Position numbers and translations under genes: made by a program
Part shown: positions 24,354 to 32,684 of the stretch, one piece after another
How the letters are laid out: each line of letters begins with the position of its first letter
Position numbering within the stretch: position 1 is the stretch's first letter
Notes under the pieces: model-generated
What the model was told of the DNA's origin: nothing
Database searches by the model: none
Seen by the model: the letters and a program-made list of their open reading frames with translations, nothing else
NCBI RefSeq assembly: GCF_018882055.1
Contig: NZ_JACVPF010000002.1
Location: 310,001 to 374,000 of the forward strand
DNA from: Polynucleobacter sp. es-MAR-4
GTDB lineage: Bacteria; Pseudomonadota; Gammaproteobacteria; Burkholderiales; Burkholderiaceae
Length of the DNA: 64,000 nucleotides
Reading direction: 5' to 3'

Positions 24354-25613
24354 TTATGAAATAATCGTCTTTAGCTTCGATTCAAAGCTTAGTAATATAC
24401 GATCCCGATCTAAATTATTGATAGCATATTTAAATCCCGATACCCCAAGTCTATTCCTTAAATCCTTGTCAGAAATCAAACTCAACAAGGCATCGTAGAA
24501 AGATTGGGGATTCTCTGGTGGAACAACCAACCCGCAACACTGAACTACATTGGCTAACTCAGTTCCATTGTGTGCGCTAGCTAGTATAGGTCTTGCACTT
24601 GCCATCATCCCCGTTAACTTACTGGGCATTACCAAATCAGAGGCATCAGCACGCTGAGGCAGTAGATGAATATCAGCCATCGCTAAGAAACAAGCTAAAT
24701 TTTCTGCTGGCTGCAAATCTAGAAAATGAACAAAATTTAAACCCTTGCATTGCTCAATCAACTTTTCGCGACCAATGCCATCACCGCAAAAAACAAAATG
24801 TACTAAAGGTAAATTTTCATCGGCGTACTGAAATTTTCTAGCAACCTGGCCCAATATTTCAAGCCCCTGCTTTGCACCCATGTTTCCTGAATACATGGCT
24901 ATAACTCCGTCTGGAGGAAGATTTAAGTGTTTTCGATAAGAAAATTCTGGTGTAGCCTTGATTACATAATCCTGATGAGAAGTTTTAAATTCAGTCCGAG
25001 CATCTACCCAGTTTGGAAATAAAAAAATATTCTCAGCAACTAAGCCTTTACTGATAACCCTTTCCACCATTCGACCAGAAATTGTGCAGACTAAATCAAA
25101 TCGTCTTAATATAAATTTCTCAATGCCGAGAACTAATTTTTTAAGTCGTACACCCTTTAACAATCCCAAATCAAATGCTGCATCAACCTCAAAGTCTTGA
25201 ATATGTAATATAGATCTAGCACCACTGATGCGAGAGGCCACCAGCGCAGCTGGTGCTGCAAATAATGGTGGTTCAATAGTAAAAATGATATTTGAACGCC
25301 AAAATATTTGCCACAACATAATTGGAAGACTGCTAAGAGAAAAACTAGCTAGATGGAATATTCTTGTAAGCCCATTTGGCTTTAATGGAACCCAAACTGG
25401 ACAGCGGTAAACTTTAACGCCGCACCATACCTCACTACTCCAGAAATATTTTTTATACCCCGGGCTTATTTTCCATTTTGGATAATAAGGGGGGGCAGTA
25501 ATTACGCGAACTTCGTGACCCTTTGACGTAAGCCAGCGAGCCATTTCGCCAGCATACTTACCAATCCCAGTAAGCTCAGGATGAAAATTAATAGATTGAA
25601 TAACTATTTTCAT
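24354..25613 (-). CDS. WcaI-like GT4 glycosyltransferase
   Basis: This 419-residue protein starts MKIVIQSINFHPELTGIGKYA, the characteristic WcaI opening, followed by ITAPPYYPKW. The C-terminal Rossmann domain carries the GT4 pattern with MYSGNMGAKQGLE and a PSKLTGMMASARPILASA loop. WcaI-type enzymes add sugars, often fucose, to exopolysaccharide repeat units in the cytoplasm. Donor and acceptor are unknown here. Confidence 0.85.
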   Translation of the reverse strand: MKIVIQSINFHPELTGIGKYAGEMARWLTSKGHEVRVITAPPYYPKWKISPGYKKYFWSSEVWCGVKVYRCPVWVPLKPNGLTRIFHLASFSLSSLPIMLWQIFWRSNIIFTIEPPLFAAPAALVASRISGARSILHIQDFEVDAAFDLGLLKGVRLKKLVLGIEKFILRRFDLVCTISGRMVERVISKGLVAENIFLFPNWVDARTEFKTSHQDYVIKATPEFSYRKHLNLPPDGVIAMYSGNMGAKQGLEILGQVARKFQYADENLPLVHFVFCGDGIGREKLIEQCKGLNFVHFLDLQPAENLACFLAMADIHLLPQRADASDLVMPSKLTGMMASARPILASAHNGTELANVVQCCGLVVPPENPQSFYDALLSLISDKDLRNRLGVSGFKYAINNLDRDRILLSFESKLKTIIS

Positions 25614-25643
25614 TTATAAAAATATTAAAGTATCAGCTGCTGG

Positions 25644-26378
25644 CTAGATAACTTCTTGCTTAAATAAGAAATCTGCTTGAATGGCTTGGCCTGAAGGGGC
25701 ATAACTTGTATTGAATATTCCAACAAAAATGAATTTCCGCTTATGTAGCCACTCAATAACCTCATAAGCTATTTTTTGCCCTGAATACAATTCAATGAAT
25801 GAACATTCACAATAAATAAAATCAAATTTTTCGATTAATGACTCACAGCCTTTTAGGGCCTCCATTTCGTATCCCTGCACATCTAACTTTAACATTGCTG
25901 GAGATTTAATTTCCTCTGACATCAAACATGAGGACAATGGAGCAACATCAACTTCAGCCATGCCTTTTTCTATAGTGCCAGGAAAGAGCGCAATCTGATT
26001 TGGGCCAATAGGCAACAAGGATGAAGAATCTTCATGCTCAGATATATGAATAACTGAACGTTGAATTTGTGGACCGATCGCCACTTCATATAAAGAGACT
26101 TTAGCATCACCGTCAAATAAAGTCTTAAATATCTTTGCGGGAATTTTTAAAGGCTCAAAGGAAATAATCCGCGCATTGGGAGCCCACACTCGACATGCTA
26201 GTGCGAACTGCCCCTTGTTGGCCCCTACATCTACAATAGTCTTAAACTCAGAACTTAAAACAGGGTAATGCTCAGCGCCAGCAAAGACTCCATGTCTAAA
26301 AAATGCTAGCACTAGCTTAGGATATATCAGAATCCGGACAGCCTTTTTGATGCGAGTGATATATAAATCGAAGCTCAT
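25644..26378 (-). CDS. FkbM family methyltransferase
   Basis: The 244-residue SAM-dependent methyltransferase shows IVDVGANKGQFAL at about 49-61 as motif I, then ISFEPLKIPAKIF, SSLLPIG and MLKLDVQGYEMEALKG, the FkbM pattern. Such enzymes O-methylate sugars in surface glycans. It lies between the transaldolase and WcaI genes. A long perfect hairpin separates it from the transaldolase. Confidence 0.85.
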   Translation of the reverse strand: MSFDLYITRIKKAVRILIYPKLVLAFFRHGVFAGAEHYPVLSSEFKTIVDVGANKGQFALACRVWAPNARIISFEPLKIPAKIFKTLFDGDAKVSLYEVAIGPQIQRSVIHISEHEDSSSLLPIGPNQIALFPGTIEKGMAEVDVAPLSSCLMSEEIKSPAMLKLDVQGYEMEALKGCESLIEKFDFIYCECSFIELYSGQKIAYEVIEWLHKRKFIFVGIFNTSYAPSGQAIQADFLFKQEVI

Positions 26379-26400
26379 TTTTTTTGATTAATCCCAGATA

Positions 26401-26434
26401 AACCTAAAAAAATCTATTCAGATTTTTTTAGGTT
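26401..26434. terminator. Perfect 15-bp inverted repeat, terminator-like
   Basis: aacctaaaaaaatct and agatttttttaggtt are perfect inverted copies around a four-base loop. It lies between the FkbM start and the transaldolase stop. The stem is AT-rich with internal T runs and no following U-tract on the minus strand, so it could be an attenuator or stabiliser rather than a full terminator. Confidence 0.5.
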
Positions 26435-26474
26435 GCTATTGATTCTAGATTTACCCCACAAAAATCAGAATCAA

Positions 26475-27191
26475 TCAAAGCTTAAAACCAGCAGCTACCG
26501 CATCAGCATAAAACATCTTGACGGTATCCAAGGAATATTCATTTAAATCGTAACCAACAAGAGATAATTTCTTTAGAATATCATTGGTGACCGTAATAAC
26601 GTGACAACCAATTTCATCCGCTTGGAATATATTTAATAACTCTCGAGGGCTTGCCCAAATTAACTCAGCCGCAGGTGCAGCTTTCAATATTTCTACAGCA
26701 GTTGTCATAAGGGGCACTGGATCATAGCCAGTATCAGCAATGCGGCCAGCAAAGACTGAAACATAACTAGGAATACTTGGATTAAGAGCTGCCACCACAT
26801 TACGCACCTGATCAAGGGTCATCAGCGCTGTAACGTTTAATTTAACTTTTTGATTTACAAGTTTTTCTACTAGCGAATAACAAGTTTCTTGCTTAGTATT
26901 AGTAATAGGGATTTTCACATAAACGTTATCACCCCAACTAGCTATCTCAAGCGCTTGACGCTCCATTTCTGCAAAATCGTCAGAGAACACCTCAAACGAG
27001 AGTGGCTTGTCATTTATAGATGAGAGAATATCTTTACAAAATGCTCGATAATCTGTAACGCCCGCCTTTTTCATTAATGTGGGGTTGGTGGTTAAGCCTT
27101 TCACAAAAGACTTTTTGTACATCTCAAGCATCCCCACCTTATCAGCGCCGTCAGCAAAAATCTTTACCTTTAATTCTTCTACTTTTTTCAT
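26475..27191 (-). CDS. Transaldolase family protein in heptose operon
   Basis: This 238-residue class I aldolase-fold protein has TTNPTLM at 34-40 and the Schiff-base Lys93 in YVKIPIT, plus SVFAGRIADTGYDP. It belongs to the short transaldolase/fructose-6-phosphate-aldolase group. Its ATG directly follows the GmhB stop. Sedoheptulose-7-phosphate, the transaldolase product, is the starting substrate of the heptose pathway encoded just upstream. I infer a dedicated supply role; a fructose-6-phosphate aldolase activity is the alternative. Confidence 0.85.
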   Translation of the reverse strand: MKKVEELKVKIFADGADKVGMLEMYKKSFVKGLTTNPTLMKKAGVTDYRAFCKDILSSINDKPLSFEVFSDDFAEMERQALEIASWGDNVYVKIPITNTKQETCYSLVEKLVNQKVKLNVTALMTLDQVRNVVAALNPSIPSYVSVFAGRIADTGYDPVPLMTTAVEILKAAPAAELIWASPRELLNIFQADEIGCHVITVTNDILKKLSLVGYDLNEYSLDTVKMFYADAVAAGFKL

Positions 27192-27734
27192 TTAAAACTC
27201 TCCAAGGATTATTTTTTTTACTTCCAATAAAGAAGTCACAATAAAATCTGGCGTATCTGGCTTTTGCTCCTCATAACCATAGTTGATGAAAAAAGTTTTG
27301 CATCCAGCAGAAGCTCCTGCCTCGACATCACGCCAACGATCCCCAACCATAAAGCTTTTAGACAAATCAATATTGTGCTCTTGGGCTGCCTCAAGTAATG
27401 CACCGGGAAATGGTTTCCTGCAACTGCATTTATCACCGCTATCGTGATAGCAGGTCTTAAAATCATCTATTGGCAATTGAGACGATAAAAAAGCATTTAT
27501 CAGCTCGACATCTTCCCTCTTAACGGTGCCTCTCGCTACATCGGGTTGATTAGTTACCACTACCAATAAGTAATTTGCATGATGAAGTTTTTGGAGGGCC
27601 TCGTGAACCCCCGGCAAAATTTCTAACTCTACTAAAGAGGCTGGAGGATAGGGCTTGCCATCGCGCACAATTGCCCGATTAATTACACCATCCCGATCTA
27701 AGAAAACTGCGCGCTTCAATGAATTTATATCCAC
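27192..27734 (-). CDS. gmhB: D-glycero-D-manno-heptose 1,7-bisphosphate 7-phosphatase (GmhB-like)
   Basis: This 180-residue HAD phosphatase has FLDRDGVINR with the catalytic Asp13/Asp15, VVTNQPDVARG as motif II and FMVGDRWRDVEAG as the last motif. The zinc-binding loop CYHDSGDKCSC, with Cys-X-His and Cys-X-Cys, is typical of GmhB. It removes the 7-phosphate from heptose bisphosphate. It sits between the isomerase and transaldolase genes with almost no gap. Confidence 0.88.
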   Translation of the reverse strand: MDINSLKRAVFLDRDGVINRAIVRDGKPYPPASLVELEILPGVHEALQKLHHANYLLVVVTNQPDVARGTVKREDVELINAFLSSQLPIDDFKTCYHDSGDKCSCRKPFPGALLEAAQEHNIDLSKSFMVGDRWRDVEAGASAGCKTFFINYGYEEQKPDTPDFIVTSLLEVKKIILGEF

Positions 27735-27737
27735 AGC

Positions 27738-28337
27738 TTATTTAGCCGTAGACTCCCATTTAGTTTGATTTGCTTTTAACCTGGGGTGTGAAACCAAGAG
27801 GTGCCAAACCACTGCCTGAAAGGCTTCTGAATGTGGGGTCACATTGTCGGCATTCACCGTTGGAACAATCAGGCAAGCATCAGCAACTTGGGCGGTATAC
27901 CCCCCATCACGACCCACCACCCCGATTACTTTAGAACTTACAGATTTGGCATACTTCAAAGCTTCAACTAAATTAGGGCTAATATTCTTTTCTAGATTGC
28001 CGCCACCAACAGAAAAAATGAACAGCATATCTTTAGAGGTAAGTTTGCTAACTTTGAGCCATTCAAAAAAAATTGAAGCCCATCCCTCATCATTTGTGCG
28101 CGCTGTCAACTCTGATACGTTATCTGTGGGGGCATAAGATTCAATACCAACAATTTTCCGAAAATCATTTACAGCATGCGAACAATTTCCCGCGCTACCC
28201 CCTACGCCTAAAAAAAAGATTCGGCCACCTTCTGTTTTAACTTGAGCTAAAAGATCTGCCATTTTTTCAATTACGTCCACATCCATCTTTTCGATGATCT
28301 CAACTGCTTCATTCAAATGTTGTTTTGCGTAACTCAT
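27738..28337 (-). CDS. SIS-domain phosphoheptose isomerase-like protein
   Basis: This 199-residue SIS protein carries GVGGSAGNCSHAVNDFR at about 44-60 as the sugar-phosphate loop and FSVGGGNLEKN near 108. By position it should convert sedoheptulose-7-phosphate to D-glycero-D-manno-heptose-7-phosphate, the GmhA step. It differs from standard GmhA, which has GNGGSAADAQH and a longer insert, so it is a divergent branch. It overlaps the nucleotidyltransferase gene by four bases. Confidence 0.8.
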   Translation of the reverse strand: MSYAKQHLNEAVEIIEKMDVDVIEKMADLLAQVKTEGGRIFFLGVGGSAGNCSHAVNDFRKIVGIESYAPTDNVSELTARTNDEGWASIFFEWLKVSKLTSKDMLFIFSVGGGNLEKNISPNLVEALKYAKSVSSKVIGVVGRDGGYTAQVADACLIVPTVNADNVTPHSEAFQAVVWHLLVSHPRLKANQTKWESTAK

Positions 28338-29047
28338 AAAATACCCCTTGCTGTTTTTTCTAATAAATAGGCTTGAGTATCCGCAATTCCTTGGCGAGAC
28401 CCAATTTCATAAAATCTCTCAAAAACTTCGTAGCCAGCTAACTCGCCAGATAGAGATAGATCATTATAAACTTTTGAAAGATCAAATGACTGTCTAGCAG
28501 GATAAGCTTGTAGTGCGGCACTTTGTAGTAAACCCAAACCATAATCGATGTAATGCATTTGAGGTCGAATTACAGTCTTGTTATATTCAGCAATCTGACC
28601 GACATCAAATTCCACATTACTTTTATCCCAGCGATTCTGATTCTTCAGTACGGTCATTAGCCCCTTTTTGCCGCTAGCTGCATAGGTTTTTTCCACATCA
28701 GAAAAATCAATGGGTAGATAAGAGTCACCGTATAGAACAAAAAAATGCTCCCCCAGCAATGGCAAAGCCTGTCTGAGTGCGCCTCCCGTCCCCAGGAGGG
28801 TTGAACCATCTTGTGAATAGCTAACGTGCATATCCCATCGAGAGCCATCACCCACAACTTCTTGAATCATTTCACCTAAAAATCCAATGCATAAAACAAC
28901 CGAGTTAATACCCTGTTTACGAAGGTATTCCAGTTGATGGCAAATAAAAGGTTTTCCAACTACCTCAATGAGTGACTTGGGGATTTCTTCAGTTATAGGG
29001 CGTAGGCGGGTAGCCAAACCACCCGCTAATATTGCAACCGAGAACAT
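28334..29047 (-). CDS. hddC: Heptose-1-phosphate guanylyltransferase (HddC-like)
   Basis: This 237-residue nucleotidyltransferase opens with AILAGGLATRLRPITEEIPK, the pyrophosphorylase loop, followed by SLIEVVGKPFI. YGDSYLP near 105 supplies the metal-binding Asp. It matches HddC/GmhD, which forms GDP-D-glycero-D-manno-heptose from heptose-1-phosphate and GTP. Adjacent kinase, isomerase and phosphatase genes support this. A different nucleotide or sugar cannot be excluded from sequence alone. Confidence 0.82.
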   Translation of the reverse strand: MFSVAILAGGLATRLRPITEEIPKSLIEVVGKPFICHQLEYLRKQGINSVVLCIGFLGEMIQEVVGDGSRWDMHVSYSQDGSTLLGTGGALRQALPLLGEHFFVLYGDSYLPIDFSDVEKTYAASGKKGLMTVLKNQNRWDKSNVEFDVGQIAEYNKTVIRPQMHYIDYGLGLLQSAALQAYPARQSFDLSKVYNDLSLSGELAGYEVFERFYEIGSRQGIADTQAYLLEKTARGIL

Positions 29048-30030
29048 TAGGAAGACATCATGACTTTGGCGCCTTCAAAATCGAATTTAAAACGCACCTC
29101 TTCTAAGCCAGCGTTAGCCATCGCTTTACGCAACTGAGTACGGTCTTGTGCCATAAACATCAAAAAACCACCTCCGCCTGCACCAACCAGCTTACCGCCA
29201 ATCGCGCCATTATTCATGGCTAATTGATACCACTCATCAATCTTGGGATTGCTCATGCCGCCTGAGCGACGCTTCTTATGCTCCCAATGCTCATGCATAA
29301 GTTCACCAAATAACTTGGTATCCCCCTCTTCCAATGCCGCTTTACTTTTATAACCTAAATTCTTTACATAATGTAAATTTGCGATCATATCAGTATCATT
29401 TTGTTGCGACTTGACCTTTTGATCTTTTAAAATGCCACTGGCGCTTCTTGAAAAACCAGTAAAAAAGAGAAGTAAGTTATCTTCAAGATCAAACATGGTT
29501 TCCATGCTAACTTTTAATGGAGTAGCGATTACCCTCCCATCCCGATGAAAAGCAAAACAAGTTAGACCGCCTACTGCCGCAATATACTGATCTTGTTTGC
29601 CAATGGGCTCACCAAGGCGATCAATCTCAATGTGGCATGCCAGTTCAGCCAACTCCTCCTGATGGATATGGCGTTTACGATGGGTATAAAGTGCCTTTAG
29701 TAATGCAACAGTAAAGCTCCCCGATGACCCAAGACCAGTGCCAGATGGTATGTCGGCAAGACTGGTAATTTCTACCTGAGGGGTATGAAACCCAAGTAAA
29801 TTCAGCGCCTCCCTGATAATTGGATGGCGCACCTCAGAAATACTCTTTGCACACTCCAGCTGGCTATATTTAAGGTAGATTCCCTCGGTAAATGGTCGCA
29901 TAACATTAATATAAACATACTTATCAATTGCCCCAGCAATCAAAAACCCTTCGTGGGCCTCATAATAGGATGGTAAATCAGTGCCTCCACCGCCCAGGCT
30001 AATGCGTAACGGCGCTCTAGTAATTATCAT
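29047..30030 (-). CDS. hddA: D-glycero-D-manno-heptose 7-phosphate kinase (HddA-like)
   Basis: This 327-residue GHMP kinase has APLRISLGGGGTDLPSYY at about 5-22, the ATP loop PSGTGLGSSGSFTVAL near 92-107, and a C-terminal KLVGAGGGGFLMFMA. It would phosphorylate heptose-7-phosphate at C1 with alpha configuration, the branch leading to GDP-heptose. Its stop overlaps the HddC start by one base. Members of this family also include fucose and L-glycero kinases, but the neighbours favour heptose. Confidence 0.85.
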   Translation of the reverse strand: MIITRAPLRISLGGGGTDLPSYYEAHEGFLIAGAIDKYVYINVMRPFTEGIYLKYSQLECAKSISEVRHPIIREALNLLGFHTPQVEITSLADIPSGTGLGSSGSFTVALLKALYTHRKRHIHQEELAELACHIEIDRLGEPIGKQDQYIAAVGGLTCFAFHRDGRVIATPLKVSMETMFDLEDNLLLFFTGFSRSASGILKDQKVKSQQNDTDMIANLHYVKNLGYKSKAALEEGDTKLFGELMHEHWEHKKRRSGGMSNPKIDEWYQLAMNNGAIGGKLVGAGGGGFLMFMAQDRTQLRKAMANAGLEEVRFKFDFEGAKVMMSS

Positions 30031-30045
30031 ATTTTTGCATTAAAG

Positions 30046-31191
30046 CTATTTAGCAATAGCATTTATCAAATTTTTAACAGCTAAGGTTATTTCAAAATTT
30101 TTAGTAAAGCATTCTTTACTACGTTTAATCATTTCATCTTTTTCATTATTTTTTAATGAAAGCCATTTATTGAGCAATCTACCGGTTCCCTCAAGATCGT
30201 CACTCTCAACAAATCCTGCTTCTGAATTTTTTATTTCTCTCCAAATATTGACTTTATTTGAAATTAATACTGGAGTTGAGCAGCTCAAAGCTTCGACAAC
30301 AGAAGCCCCAAAGTTTTCCGAGTGGGAGGGAAGAATAAAAACATCTGCAGCTAATAGAGCCCCCCATTTTAATTGCTCATCAACCATGCCAAGCCAAGAA
30401 ACATAGGAGTTAATACCCAGTTGCTCTACTTTTGATTCCAACTTACTTCGCCAACCATCTTGGTCATTGCCGATAAAAACTAAATGCAAATTTTTATCGG
30501 CAAGAACAATTTTAGAAAATGCATCAATTAATAGGTCGCACCCTTTTTTTAAGTGTAGTCTACCTAAATATAAAATCACTCTTTTATCTTGCAAGTGGGG
30601 GTACGACTTATAAAAAAAATTTATGTGCTCAGAACTATCAGAGACAAATCCTTTGATACCAAAATTAACAACCATTTCGTTACAACGATATAGCCAAAAA
30701 GAGCTCCGAGCTAGCAATCGCTCCTCCTCGCTTGTAAATAATACTGCCCTTGCGTTCTTTAGCACTACATACTCAGCCCAAGGCCAATAAAGCCACTTCT
30801 TAAGATGTTTTATAGGGTAAGCCAATCTAAACCATGGGTCTAACATTCCGTGTGTATAGACAAAATAGGGGGTGGCAGTACCCTTCAGCGCCCTACAAAC
30901 AGCATAACTATGGAACTGCCAAATGCCATTAACAATTACGACATCAAATAATTTTGCATTATTTTTAAGCCAGCTTATAAGCTTAAAATTTAATCCATAC
31001 TTGAAATAACTAGGGCCAACAGCTATAACTGAGGCGGGAAAACCTTCAAACCAAGTCTCTCCTGGATCATCAAGCGTCAAAACAGATACTTCATGACCCT
31101 CCTCAGCAATCGCTTGAACCATTTGTTTTAGGCCCTCCACTGGGCCACCAAAGGCTGGATTAAGAGTGCTTATTACCTGAAGAATTTTCAT
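30046..31191 (-). CDS. GT4 family glycosyltransferase
   Basis: A 381-residue GT-B enzyme starting MKILQVISTLNPAFGGPVEG. The C-terminal half has LYLGRLHLKKGCDLLIDAF and FILPSHSENFGASVVEALSC, the GT4 donor-binding signature with its conserved Glu. I took the ATG at 31191, one base after the upstream acyltransferase stop; a TTG four codons earlier is less likely. It adds a sugar to a lipid-linked repeat unit in the cytoplasm. Given the neighbours, a GDP-heptose donor is possible but not shown. Confidence 0.8.
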   Translation of the reverse strand: MKILQVISTLNPAFGGPVEGLKQMVQAIAEEGHEVSVLTLDDPGETWFEGFPASVIAVGPSYFKYGLNFKLISWLKNNAKLFDVVIVNGIWQFHSYAVCRALKGTATPYFVYTHGMLDPWFRLAYPIKHLKKWLYWPWAEYVVLKNARAVLFTSEEERLLARSSFWLYRCNEMVVNFGIKGFVSDSSEHINFFYKSYPHLQDKRVILYLGRLHLKKGCDLLIDAFSKIVLADKNLHLVFIGNDQDGWRSKLESKVEQLGINSYVSWLGMVDEQLKWGALLAADVFILPSHSENFGASVVEALSCSTPVLISNKVNIWREIKNSEAGFVESDDLEGTGRLLNKWLSLKNNEKDEMIKRSKECFTKNFEITLAVKNLINAIAK

Positions 31192-31192
31192 G

Positions 31193-31852
31193 CTAATTAA
31201 CAAACCCTATATTTCGTTTAAAAAATAGAGTTTCGGCGTCAATTAATTTAATCCTTCTCGCAGGAATACCTCCATATATGCAGCCAACATCCTCCAATTT
31301 AGAATTTAGCAAAGACTTGGCAGATAAGAATGAGCGATCTGGTAAAGCGGCACCCGACAGCAAACAGCAATCCGTACCCACAAAGCAATAAGAACCAATT
31401 ACAACTGGGGACGAAGCCTGCTTGTTGCGCTTGAGATCTATGGAATGAGTCAGAATTTGAGTGCCATAACCCGCAAGAATAGTGAACTCACCTATGGATA
31501 CTGTATTTGTGCAGTCAATAATGTGTCTATTTGTAATGGCGGAATGTGGGGCTAGGATAAATTCTGATCTACGACTCACCTCATTTGAATAGTGACGATC
31601 ACCCAAGTACCCACTAATCCAGTTACCTTGACCAATAGTTGCACTCTCCCCCATAACTAGGGACTCTAAATTTTTAATGACATTAAAATTACCTATCATC
31701 GCCCCCTCCCCCATTGATAAGTTGGATGTCAAAATAAATGAAAGACCTATCCGTGCTGAGGGCGCAATATTAAAGCCAAAAAAAATACGCAAAAGCCTTC
31801 TTCTCAAAAACCAAGGAAAAAGCATCGTAGAAAGATATAGTGCGATCCGCAA
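31193..31852 (-). CDS. Left-handed beta-helix acyltransferase
   Basis: A 219-residue protein with a basic hydrophobic N-terminus (LFPWFLRRRLLRIFFGF) and hexapeptide repeats from about residue 30 to 190. These include APSARIG, IGSYCFVGTDCCLLSG and GGIPARRI. It is related to the WcaF/maltose O-acetyltransferase group, though the middle hexapeptides are irregular. It would acetylate a polysaccharide sugar. The frame begins at TTG 31852; an internal ATG at 31825 is the other option, and neither has a good ribosome-binding site. Confidence 0.7.
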   Translation of the reverse strand: MRIALYLSTMLFPWFLRRRLLRIFFGFNIAPSARIGLSFILTSNLSMGEGAMIGNFNVIKNLESLVMGESATIGQGNWISGYLGDRHYSNEVSRRSEFILAPHSAITNRHIIDCTNTVSIGEFTILAGYGTQILTHSIDLKRNKQASSPVVIGSYCFVGTDCCLLSGAALPDRSFLSAKSLLNSKLEDVGCIYGGIPARRIKLIDAETLFFKRNIGFVN

Positions 31853-31877
31853 TTAAATAACCATAATTTCAAATAAT

Positions 31878-32678
31878 CTAACTACGACCATAAATTGGCC
31901 CCTTAATTATTCTTTCAAGAAGGCCTCTTGGACTTCTTACGTGCTTATAGAGTCTCAAGAAAACGCCTACCGGCACATCATAAAGCTTGCGATCTCGGCC
32001 CATAATTTTTCTAAACAGCTTTTTTTGATAATCCTTCATTCCACTATGCAATTTCATAGAAGAAGTTATGCTGGAAGGATGAAGCCTATAACCACTTAAA
32101 AAAGAATCAATCAATGCAAATCTAGCACCCGCCAATGCTAATTCAGCAAAAAACTCTCCATCCCAATTTGTTCGATTTAGGACATTAAAACCCGGTGATA
32201 GTCTAAAGGCTCTAGAGCGAAAAAAAGTTGATGGCTGCATAAGAATGCAAGAATTGTGCGCAAACATAGGCAGCGAAAATGTCTCCGAGAAACACCTACG
32301 CAAAATACGGCCTTCGCCGTTGATAATAAAAGAGTGCCCAGAAACAACATCAATCTCAGGGTTGCGCTCGAAAAATCCTGCAATCTGCTCTAAGGAGCCG
32401 GGCATCAAGATATCGTCTGAGTTTAAAAACCCAAAAATTTCTCCCGTTGCTAAGGCAAATCCTTTATTTAGACCGTCAGCCGGGCCCTTATCGGCAGAAA
32501 AAATTTTTTTTGTTAGTAGATTTTGATATTCATCAATTAATTCACGGCTACCATCAATAGAGCCAGGGTCAACTAATATGTATTCTAAATCTCCATAATT
32601 TTGACTAACAACTGAATCAATGCAATACCTTAAGTAATCAACCTGATTAAATGAAATTGATACCAATGAAATCTTCAT
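31878..32678 (-). CDS. GT2 family glycosyltransferase
   Basis: A 266-residue GT-A enzyme with SLVSISFNQVDYLRYCIDSV at the N-terminus, LEYILVDPGSIDGSREL for the nucleotide region and GFLNSDDILMPG for the metal-binding DD motif. It resembles WcaA/EpsE-type enzymes that extend repeat units. It ends just before the acyltransferase and follows the Wzy gene by six bases. Donor sugar unknown. Confidence 0.82.
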   Translation of the reverse strand: MKISLVSISFNQVDYLRYCIDSVVSQNYGDLEYILVDPGSIDGSRELIDEYQNLLTKKIFSADKGPADGLNKGFALATGEIFGFLNSDDILMPGSLEQIAGFFERNPEIDVVSGHSFIINGEGRILRRCFSETFSLPMFAHNSCILMQPSTFFRSRAFRLSPGFNVLNRTNWDGEFFAELALAGARFALIDSFLSGYRLHPSSITSSMKLHSGMKDYQKKLFRKIMGRDRKLYDVPVGVFLRLYKHVRSPRGLLERIIKGPIYGRS

Positions 32679-32684
32679 AACTAT

